Assembly: GCA_947449125.1 (NCBI GenBank)
Contig: CANFQR010000094.1
Coordinates: 1-6,164 of the forward strand
Source of the DNA: Bacteroidota bacterium
GTDB lineage: Bacteria > Bacteroidota > Bacteroidia > B-17B0 > Aurantibacillaceae
Length of the DNA stretch: 6,164 nt
Direction: 5' to 3'
Shown here: positions 1 to 5,176 of the stretch, piece after piece
Position numbering within the stretch: the stretch's first letter is position 1
Layout of the letters: each line of letters starts with the position of its first letter
Made by a program: the position numbers and the translations under genes
Notes under the pieces: model-generated
Told to the model about the DNA's origin: nothing
Databases searched by the model: none
Seen by the model: only the letters and a program-made list of their open reading frames with translations

Positions 1-56
1 AATATATAGAATTACCAATTTAGTTGCTTTAAGCCAGAATCGTTAAGCTATAACGT

Positions 57-1310
57 ATGAGTCGTCACATTAATTTAAATAGTTTTAAAATTAGTTTTTT
101 ACTTGTATTTATTATGGTGTCTCAATTTGTCTCTGCAAAAAAATTAAAAGAAGGAAGCTATCGCGGAATTTTATATTTAAACCAAGAAAAAAACATAGAA
201 CTACCGTTTAATTTTGATGTAAAATACAAAAGCAGTAAGCCCGTAATTATTGTAAAAAATGGTGATGAACGCATAGAAATTGATGACATTAAAATAAAAG
301 GCGATTCGGTAAATTTTAAAATGCCAGTGTTTGATACTGAATTTAAAACCATTTTTGAAGGTGACAATTTAATTGGCTTTTGGATAAATAATTATAAAAC
401 AGTAAACAACAAAATAAAATTTAAAGCATTTTTTGGTAGCACTGAAAGATTTTCTTTTTTGCCCGGCACATCAAAATCTGTTTTAGAAGGCCGCTGGGAA
501 ACCACGTTCTCTCCTAATTCAACCGATAGTTCTAAGGCAATAGGAATTTTTCACCACATTGAACAAACCGATTTTTTAACCGGCACTTTTTTAACCGAAA
601 CAGGCGATTATCGTTTTTTAGAAGGAATTAAACATGACAATAACATATACCTATCGTGTTTTGATGGTAGTCATGCTTTTTTATTTGTGGCCGAAATCGA
701 CAGCAATGAAATTATAAACGGAATGTTTTACAGCGGTTCGTCATGGCAAGAGCCATGGACGGCAAAACGCAATGAACAGTTTAAACTGAATGATGCCGAA
801 AGCGTAACATTTTTAAAGAACAAAAACGAAAAAATTAATTTTTCTTTTCCTGATTTAGAAAAAAAAATGGTTTCGCTAAGTGATAAGAAATTTGAAAACA
901 AAGTAATTATTTTACAGATAATGGGAAGTTGGTGTCCAAATTGCATGGATGAAAGCGCTTATCTATCTGGAATTTATAATCAATACAACAATCAAGGTTT
1001 AGAAATTATTGCATTGGCTTTTGAAAAAACAACAGATTTTGATCAATCAAAAAAGCAACTGTTAAGACTAAAAAATAAGTTTAACATGCAATATGATATT
1101 TTAATTACGCAGCAGAGCGGAAAAGAGAGTGCCAGTAAAACTTTTAATTCCTTAAATAAAATCAGCGCTTTTCCAACAACTATTTTTTTAAACAGGCAGC
1201 ATCAAGTAGTAAAAATTCACACCGGATTTAATGGACCTGCAACCGGTGCAGAGTATGAGTTGTTTAAAAACAACACAGAAAAATTTATTAATAAATTACT
1301 TCAAGACTAA
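57..1310 (+). CDS. Exported TlpA/ResA-like thioredoxin-fold protein with long N-terminal domain
   Basis: The 417-residue protein starts with a signal peptide: basic residues near the N-terminus, a hydrophobic core at about 11-25, and likely cleavage after VSA at 25-27. Residues 30-250 are beta-rich, with repeated polar strands and aromatic turns, and match no domain I can name. Residues 260-417 form a thioredoxin fold of the TlpA/AhpC-TSA type: a PDLEKKMVSLSD-like entry strand, the WCPNC redox motif at 292-296, and the cis-proline segment AFPTTIFL with Pro373. Such proteins act outside the cytoplasmic membrane, reducing or shuffling disulfides or supporting cytochrome c maturation; the substrate here cannot be told. 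An in-frame stop six bases before the ATG (51-53) and the signal peptide fix the start. No lipobox cysteine is seen, so the protein is probably soluble in the periplasm. The gene stands alone, convergent with the next one. The fold is confident; the exact role is not. Confidence 0.88.
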   Translation: MSRHINLNSFKISFLLVFIMVSQFVSAKKLKEGSYRGILYLNQEKNIELPFNFDVKYKSSKPVIIVKNGDERIEIDDIKIKGDSVNFKMPVFDTEFKTIFEGDNLIGFWINNYKTVNNKIKFKAFFGSTERFSFLPGTSKSVLEGRWETTFSPNSTDSSKAIGIFHHIEQTDFLTGTFLTETGDYRFLEGIKHDNNIYLSCFDGSHAFLFVAEIDSNEIINGMFYSGSSWQEPWTAKRNEQFKLNDAESVTFLKNKNEKINFSFPDLEKKMVSLSDKKFENKVIILQIMGSWCPNCMDESAYLSGIYNQYNNQGLEIIALAFEKTTDFDQSKKQLLRLKNKFNMQYDILITQQSGKESASKTFNSLNKISAFPTTIFLNRQHQVVKIHTGFNGPATGAEYELFKNNTEKFINKLLQD

Positions 1311-1316
1311 ATTTTC

Positions 1317-1341
1317 AAAAATACGCAGCAAGCTTATTTTT
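1317..1341. terminator. Weak AT-only hairpin between convergent genes
   Basis: AAAAATA at 1317-1323 is perfectly complementary to TATTTTT at 1335-1341, with an 11-base loop, and a T run continues to about 1343. It sits just after the stop of the thioredoxin-like gene and 30 bases from the stop of the convergent membrane-protein gene, where a terminator is expected. The stem contains no G-C pair, so it is a weak candidate and could be a chance feature of AT-rich DNA. Confidence 0.22.
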
Positions 1342-1370
1342 TTATTGAAACTAACTAAGAGGAATTAAAA

Positions 1371-1802
1371 TCAGTGAGTTTCTTTTTGTTTCATTCTTAG
1401 CTGAACCAGTTTTCCGGCAAGAAACCCGAATGGTAAATATGCTCCCGATAAATCTAATAACGTAAACCAAATTGGAGAGGGCAGCATAATAATATTAATA
1501 AGACCGCCAATCATAAACCAAACGCTAATTCCTAAGGCAATTCGCATATTGTGTTTATCTGCAATGATTGCTGCTATAAGGGCGCCCGCAAATGTACCTA
1601 GGGCATGAGCTAAAAAGGGCATAATAAAATGTCTGGGTTCCATTAAATGCATAGATGCTTTTAAGCCTTCCATTGTTAAAAGATTAGACCCATCCGGAGG
1701 TGGGATAATACGGTCGCTAATCATGATTAAACTCATGTTAACGACACCTCCAGCAAACACGCCAATTATTACTGCAATAAAGTTTTTTACGACTGGTTTC
1801 AT
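1371..1802 (-). CDS. Conserved-looking small four-helix membrane protein, function unknown
   Basis: This 143-residue protein is mostly hydrophobic, with predicted membrane segments at about 7-29, 59-82, 87-108 and 110-134. A polar loop at 30-58 contains the PPPDG turn and the stretch EGLKASMHLMEPRHF. Glycine- and alanine-rich helices (FAGGVVN, LAHALGTFAGALIAA) suggest tight helix packing, and the C-terminus is basic (KLVQLRMKQK). From memory, similar proteins of unknown function occur across Bacteroidota; I know of no characterised member and assign none. It lies 58 bases downstream of mqnD on the same strand, so it may be read from the mqnB-mqnD transcript, although a hairpin at the mqnD stop could limit this. 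Nothing links it specifically to menaquinone. The start ATG at 1802 directly precedes the first membrane helix. Confidence 0.82.
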   Translation of the reverse strand: MKPVVKNFIAVIIGVFAGGVVNMSLIMISDRIIPPPDGSNLLTMEGLKASMHLMEPRHFIMPFLAHALGTFAGALIAAIIADKHNMRIALGISVWFMIGGLINIIMLPSPIWFTLLDLSGAYLPFGFLAGKLVQLRMKQKETH

Positions 1803-1842
1803 TGGTTTTGTATTTTTATTTTTTTTAATTATTTGGAACTAT

Positions 1843-1867
1843 TTTGTAGTTAAAAAAACACTACAAA
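1843..1867 (-). terminator. Hairpin spanning the mqnD stop codon, possible weak terminator or attenuator
   Basis: TTTGTAGT at 1843-1850 and ACTACAAA at 1860-1867 are perfect inverted repeats of 8 bases around a 9-base loop. On the minus strand the left arm of the hairpin includes the TAG stop of mqnD. Its loop is T-rich, but no T run follows the stem directly, so classic intrinsic termination is doubtful. It may mark the 3' end of the mqn message or protect it from decay. The stem has only two G-C pairs. Confidence 0.3.
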
Positions 1868-2694
1868 TCAATTATCAGTTTTTGATGTCCGTGTTTAAAC
1901 AGTTTTAATGCAATACCTCTTTCTAGAAGAAGATTTACCGCATTTATACCAGTTTCGCCAAGGTCAATCGTAAAATCGTTAACGTATAAATTAATGTGTT
2001 TTTTCATCACATCTAAACTCATGGCTTGTGCGTTTACTTTCACATAATCCATTGAACTCCCGGGGTTTTCAAAAGCGTATAACACACTGTTTTTAATTAA
2101 ACGGTTAACTTTTTGCTGTAATTTAATATCTGTATTACGTTTTATTACAATGCCGCCAAGTGGTATGGGCGAGTGAATTAACGAATCCCAATATTCGCCA
2201 AGATCAATTATTTTTTCTAATCCTTTTTCCTGATAAGTAAATCTGTTTTCGTGAATAATTAATCCTGCATCTACTTTTCCATTTAGCACAGCATCTTCTA
2301 TTTCGCTGAAAACAAATTCTTGTTTGTTGGTTAAATCCGGATAAGCTATTGATAAGAGCAGGTTTGCTGTTGTTAATTTTCCGGGAATAGCTATTCTACA
2401 GTTAGAAATGTTTTTAATATCAGTCTTTGCTTTTTTTACTAGTAAAGGACCGCAATTAAAACCTAATGCACTGCCCGAACGCAATAAAATGTAATTGTTT
2501 AACGCTACCCCATAGGCGTGGTAACTGAGTTTGGTAATGTCTAATTCGCCTAGTAGTGCTTTTTTATTAAGTGTTTCAACATCTTCTAACAACACTTCAA
2601 ACTCTAAGCCTTCGGTATCTATCTTATGATGAATTAATGCATCAAAAATAAAGCAATCGTTTGGGCAAGGAGAATAGCCAATAGTTAATTTCAT
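1861..2694 (-). CDS. mqnD: 1,4-dihydroxy-6-naphthoate synthase (MqnD), futalosine pathway
   Basis: MqnD acts late in the futalosine route to menaquinone, converting cyclic dehypoxanthinylfutalosine to 1,4-dihydroxy-6-naphthoate. The 277-residue length fits the family, which has a periplasmic-binding-protein-like two-lobe fold but no signal peptide and works in the cytoplasm. Visible family motifs are GYSPCPND at 6-13, LEDVETLN at 36-43, KLSYHAYG at 55-62, the GKLTTAN segment at 105-111, IIHENRFTY at 146-154 with His148 at the position proposed as the catalytic base, and HSPIPLGG at 174-181. The start ATG overlaps the mqnB stop as ATGA, which supports both the start and translational coupling. 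MqnA is a relative, but the SPCPND motif and the IHE segment favour MqnD. The MqnA and MqnC steps must be encoded elsewhere. Confidence 0.95.
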   Translation of the reverse strand: MKLTIGYSPCPNDCFIFDALIHHKIDTEGLEFEVLLEDVETLNKKALLGELDITKLSYHAYGVALNNYILLRSGSALGFNCGPLLVKKAKTDIKNISNCRIAIPGKLTTANLLLSIAYPDLTNKQEFVFSEIEDAVLNGKVDAGLIIHENRFTYQEKGLEKIIDLGEYWDSLIHSPIPLGGIVIKRNTDIKLQQKVNRLIKNSVLYAFENPGSSMDYVKVNAQAMSLDVMKKHINLYVNDFTIDLGETGINAVNLLLERGIALKLFKHGHQKLIIDL

Positions 2695-3353
2695 TTGTTC
2701 AATTCAGTAATAAGTTTGATTATATATTCATTTAAATTAGAAATGGCTAATGGAATATTCCATTTTGTTTTGTCTCGTTTTTCAACATAATTAGATATAC
2801 TTCTTATTTGAAAATAGTTTTCAGAAAAGGCGCTACAAGCTCTAAAAAATGCTGCGCCCTCCATACTTTCTACATCTGGTTTATATAAATTACTAACAGT
2901 AGCAATGCTATCTTTATTACCGTGAATTTTATTTACAGTAATGCCCGAAACATTTTTTAAGTCGTTAAGTAGTGTGCCATTAAGATTTGTATTAGATTTA
3001 AAATCTGCAGAGCTCCCTAGATTAAGCTCTTCATATTTAATAAAAGTGTCTCCATCTTCGGCGCCCATTTCACTTAATTTATCAGAAACAATATTTACCA
3101 CTTCGCCCAGTTCAAGTTCTCTGCTAAAAGCTCCGCAAATACCAACATTTATAACACAATCAAACATGTTATGAGATACACTTCCCATAAAAAACGCAGT
3201 GTTAACCATCCCAACACCGGTTAAAAGCAGGCTGATATTAGGCTTGTTTTTACAGGCAAATAAACCTACTTCGGCATTAACATTAATATTATAATAATTA
3301 ATAAGCGGAAGCACCTCGTGTTTTGTTGCTGCTACCAATAAAATTTTTAACAT
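2691..3353 (-). CDS. mqnB: Futalosine hydrolase (MqnB)
   Basis: MqnB cleaves the N-glycosidic bond of futalosine, releasing hypoxanthine and dehypoxanthine futalosine in the menaquinone pathway. The 220-residue protein belongs to the nucleoside phosphorylase / MTA-SAH nucleosidase superfamily. It shows the N-terminal strand with Glu13 (TKHEVLPL), LTGVGMVNTA at 44-53, NVGICGAF at 69-76, the ribose-binding VESMEGAAF at 161-169 and RSISNYVE at 184-191. In this last motif Asn188 falls near the place of the catalytic Asp of MTA/SAH nucleosidase, as I recall for futalosine hydrolases. The neighbouring mqnD, with a four-base ATGA overlap, strongly favours MqnB over a methylthioadenosine nucleosidase. 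The gene is first in its operon and divergent from the pterin genes, with an 87-base gap that should hold both promoters. The enzyme might act on aminodeoxyfutalosine if the organism uses that variant. Confidence 0.93.
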   Translation of the reverse strand: MLKILLVAATKHEVLPLINYYNINVNAEVGLFACKNKPNISLLLTGVGMVNTAFFMGSVSHNMFDCVINVGICGAFSRELELGEVVNIVSDKLSEMGAEDGDTFIKYEELNLGSSADFKSNTNLNGTLLNDLKNVSGITVNKIHGNKDSIATVSNLYKPDVESMEGAAFFRACSAFSENYFQIRSISNYVEKRDKTKWNIPLAISNLNEYIIKLITELNK

Positions 3354-3428
3354 GCTTAAAATTAGCGATTAAGCCTTAAATACCATAACGTAAAAAGCTA
3401 AGGTTTTTTTATTCAATCATATATTTTT

Positions 3429-3436
3429 TAAATTTG
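3429..3436 (+). promoter_or_regulatory. Candidate Bacteroidota -7 element (TAnnTTTG) next to the first PTPS gene
   Basis: TAAATTTG at 3429-3436 matches the Bacteroidota -7 consensus TAnnTTTG. It ends four bases before the ATG at 3441, so transcription would begin at or next to the start codon and give a leaderless or nearly leaderless message. The -33 region has a T run at 3404-3410 but no TTG, so the match is partial, and such octamers also arise by chance in AT-rich DNA. Confidence 0.3.
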
Positions 3437-3440
3437 CGGC

Positions 3441-3851
3441 ATGGTTTACTTAACTCGACACGAACATTTTAATGCAGCACATAAATTGTATAATCCGAAC
3501 TGGAGTGAAGAAAAAAATAAAGAAGTTTTTGGATTATGTGCTAACGCCAATTGGCATGGACACAATTATGAATTAATTGTAACTATAAAAGGTAACGTTA
3601 GTGAAGACACCGGATTTTTAATGGATGTTAAAGAGCTTAGTCACATTTTGCAGAAGTATGTGTGTGAAGAGCTCGATCATAAGAACTTAAATTTAGATGT
3701 TCATTTTATGAGGGGTAAATTGGCCAGCACCGAAAATTTAGCTGTTGCTATTTGGAGGCAAATTGCACCGCATTTACCTGCCGGTGTTAAATTGCACTGC
3801 GTTAAATTATATGAAACGCCTCGCATTTGTGTAGAATACTTTGGAGAATAA
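3441..3851 (+). CDS. queD: 6-pyruvoyl-tetrahydropterin synthase / 6-carboxytetrahydropterin synthase family protein, copy 1
   Basis: Enzymes of this family act on dihydroneopterin triphosphate, the product of GTP cyclohydrolase I. They yield 6-carboxytetrahydropterin for queuosine (QueD) or 6-pyruvoyl-tetrahydropterin for biopterin (PTPS). The 136-residue, single-domain protein has the zinc ligands His14 (HFNAAHKL), His39 and His41 (HGHNYEL), the catalytic Cys33, the Asp79-His80 pair (LDHKNLNLDV) and the pterin-anchoring Glu125 (LYETP). The Cys-to-HGH spacing is C-x5-HGH, as in animal PTPS; typical QueD has C-x3-HGH. The symbol is therefore a family label and not a proven role. Three further cysteines (75, 120, 130) are absent from copy 2. 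The ATG directly precedes the first beta strand, so no longer start is needed. A 163-base gap separates it from copy 2, so the two may have separate promoters. Confidence 0.9.
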   Translation: MVYLTRHEHFNAAHKLYNPNWSEEKNKEVFGLCANANWHGHNYELIVTIKGNVSEDTGFLMDVKELSHILQKYVCEELDHKNLNLDVHFMRGKLASTENLAVAIWRQIAPHLPAGVKLHCVKLYETPRICVEYFGE

Positions 3852-3904
3852 TCTATTTCCACCAATTTTTTATTATTTTTAGATACGTAAACAATTTCCG
3901 TTAA

Positions 3905-3934
3905 TTGTTGTTTATCTATTAACAAGCTACTTTG
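3905..3934 (+). promoter_or_regulatory. Possible promoter for the copy 2 PTPS-folE pair
   Basis: In the 163-base gap between the two PTPS genes, TTG at 3905-3907 (or 3908-3910) lies 20 (or 17) bases upstream of TACTTTG at 3928-3934. This resembles the Bacteroidota -33 TTG / -7 TAnnTTTG promoter but lacks one base in the -7 spacer. It would give an untranslated leader of roughly 75 bases. A small hairpin, TGTAAG at 3933-3938 with CTTACA at 3946-3951, would lie at the start of that leader. The rest of the gap shows no gene. Confidence 0.28.
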
Positions 3935-4014
3935 TAAGCAAACTTCTTACACAATGCTTGTAAATATTAATTAGTATAGCCTAACCATCTATTTCTGATT
4001 TAGAAAATTAAAAA

Positions 4015-4428
4015 ATGAGAAACAAAATTGCAGTTTACAGAAAAGAACATTTTAATGCTGCTCATCGGCTAAATAATGATAGTTTAAGCAAAGAAGAAAA
4101 TACGTTACTTTTTGGAAAATGCAATTACGCTAATTATCATGGTCATAATTACGAATTGATTGTGAAAGTAACCGGAGAAATTGATGAAAAAACCGGTTAT
4201 GTAATTGATACAAAAATATTGAGTGAACTAATAAAGAAATTCGTCCTTAACAGGTTTGATCACAGAAATTTGAATTTGGATGTTGAAGAGTTTAAAAATT
4301 TAAACCCCACTGCCGAAAATATTGCCATTGTGATATTTAATATTTTACGCCCTCTAATCTCAAATAACCTTGAATTAAAAGTCATACTCTATGAAACCGA
4401 AAGAAACTATGTTGAATACCCCGCATAA
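4015..4428 (+). CDS. queD: 6-pyruvoyl-tetrahydropterin synthase / 6-carboxytetrahydropterin synthase family protein, copy 2
   Basis: This 137-residue paralog of the preceding gene has the same fold and the same intact active site: zinc ligands His17, His42 and His44, catalytic Cys36 in C-x5-HGH spacing, Asp82-His83 in FDHRNLNLDV, and Glu127 in LYETERN. The two proteins share clear blocks (EHFNAAH, HGHNYELIV, HRNLNLDV-like, LYET, VEY) but differ over most of the remaining sequence, including the 18-35 loop and the segment after NLDV. They are thus an old duplication or two separate subfamilies, not a recent copy. The 3' end overlaps folE by 20-38 bases, so this copy is probably cotranslated with the enzyme that makes its substrate. 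That favours a dedicated pterin pathway, but whether its product enters queuosine or a biopterin-like cofactor cannot be told. The symbol is a family label. Confidence 0.88.
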   Translation: MRNKIAVYRKEHFNAAHRLNNDSLSKEENTLLFGKCNYANYHGHNYELIVKVTGEIDEKTGYVIDTKILSELIKKFVLNRFDHRNLNLDVEEFKNLNPTAENIAIVIFNILRPLISNNLELKVILYETERNYVEYPA

Positions 4429-5110
4429 AAACAAACAAAACGTTTTAACCAAATTAAGTATTGATGAAATTGGTGACGAACATATTTTTTCAAATTTTGA
4501 AACACCTTTAAGGGATGATGCCTTTGAAATGAGTGATGATGAAAAAATAAATAAGATAGAAATTCATTTTAAAGAAATCATGCACACCCTTGGTTTAGAT
4601 TTAAATGACGATAGTTTAAAAGGAACACCCCACAGAGTTGCTAAAATGTACATTAAAGAAATTTTTAGTGGTTTAGACCCTGCCAATAAACCAACTGCAG
4701 CTTTATTTGAAAATAAATATCAATACAATCAAATGCTGGTTGAAAAGGATATTACGTTTTATAGTAATTGCGAACATCATTTTGTTCCAATATTTGGCAA
4801 AGCTCATGTAGCGTATATCTCTAACGGAAAGGTTATTGGTTTATCTAAATTAAACCGAATTGTACAATATTTTGCCAAGCGCCCTCAGGTGCAGGAGCGT
4901 TTTACTATTCAAATAGCCAAGGAATTACAAACTATTTTAAATACTGAAGATGTGGCAGTGTTAATAGACGCTAAGCATTTATGTGTTTCTTCAAGAGGTA
5001 TTCAGGATAATAATTCGGCAACGGTAACTTCGTTTTATGGTGGCAAATTTTCTAACGAAACAACCAGACAGGAGTTTTTAAAATATATTGAAATGAAAAC
5101 GCAATATTAA
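4391..5110 (+). CDS. folE: GTP cyclohydrolase I (FolE)
   Basis: FolE converts GTP to 7,8-dihydroneopterin triphosphate, the first step of folate, biopterin and queuosine precursor synthesis. The 239-residue protein has the type I signature: LKGTPHRVAKMY at 76-87, zinc ligands Cys127 and His130 in NCEHHF and Cys198 in HLCVSSRG, GLSKLNRIV at 150-158, RPQVQERFT at 164-172, and the RGIQDNNSATVTS segment at 202-214. It acts as a toroidal multimer in the cytoplasm. About 45 N-terminal residues precede the catalytic core, as in other Bacteroidota FolE proteins I recall. Two starts are possible: ATG 4391, overlapping the upstream gene by 38 bases, or ATG 4409, overlapping by 20. The purine-rich run just before 4409 and the usual length of this extension slightly favour 4409. 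The overlap implies coupling with the PTPS-family gene. A strong hairpin terminator follows. Confidence 0.95.
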   Translation: MKPKETMLNTPHKNKQNVLTKLSIDEIGDEHIFSNFETPLRDDAFEMSDDEKINKIEIHFKEIMHTLGLDLNDDSLKGTPHRVAKMYIKEIFSGLDPANKPTAALFENKYQYNQMLVEKDITFYSNCEHHFVPIFGKAHVAYISNGKVIGLSKLNRIVQYFAKRPQVQERFTIQIAKELQTILNTEDVAVLIDAKHLCVSSRGIQDNNSATVTSFYGGKFSNETTRQEFLKYIEMKTQY

Positions 5111-5118
5111 TTTGTTTT

Positions 5119-5160
5119 AAAAAAAAGAGGCTGTCTCAAATTGAGCAGCCTCTTTTTTTT
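5119..5160. terminator. Bidirectional intrinsic terminator between folE and the T9SS-protein gene
   Basis: GAGGCTG at 5127-5133, a bulged T, and CTC at 5135-5137 pair with GAG at 5143-5145 and CAGCCTC at 5146-5152 around a 5-base loop. An A run lies on the left (5119-5126) and a T run on the right (5153-5160). It is therefore a G-C-rich stem with a T tail on either strand, placed 8-17 bases from the stop codons of the two convergent genes it should serve. Confidence 0.9.
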
Positions 5161-5176
5161 ATGAAAATTTTATGAA

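Noticed and set aside
158..946. Minus-strand open frames at 158-367 and 728-946 inside the thioredoxin-like gene
   Set aside because: Both are antisense to a gene with a clear signal peptide and redox domain; no motif, spacing or start signal supports them.
1723..1908. Plus-strand open frame of 61 codons across the membrane-protein start and the mqnD end
   Set aside because: It is antisense to two supported genes, and its hydrophobic look reflects the complement of a membrane helix and T-rich intergenic DNA.
2941..3174. Plus-strand open frame inside mqnB
   Set aside because: It lies wholly opposite a gene with clear family motifs; its low-complexity Ser/Leu-rich translation matches nothing and is an antisense shadow.
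3701..3925. Minus-strand open frame across the end of the first PTPS gene and the following gap
   Set aside because: Most of it is antisense to conserved PTPS codons, and its product shows no recognisable motif.
3441..5110. The PTPS pair plus folE as a new defence or antiviral DNA-modification system (7-deazaguanine type)
   Set aside because: No dpd or other DNA-modification, transglycosylase, helicase or nuclease gene is present, and the setting is housekeeping; pterin or queuosine metabolism explains it.
5119..5160. The A-run / hairpin / T-run as the end of an insertion sequence
   Set aside because: There is no transposase, second copy or target duplication in the window, and the position between two convergent stop codons fits a shared terminator.
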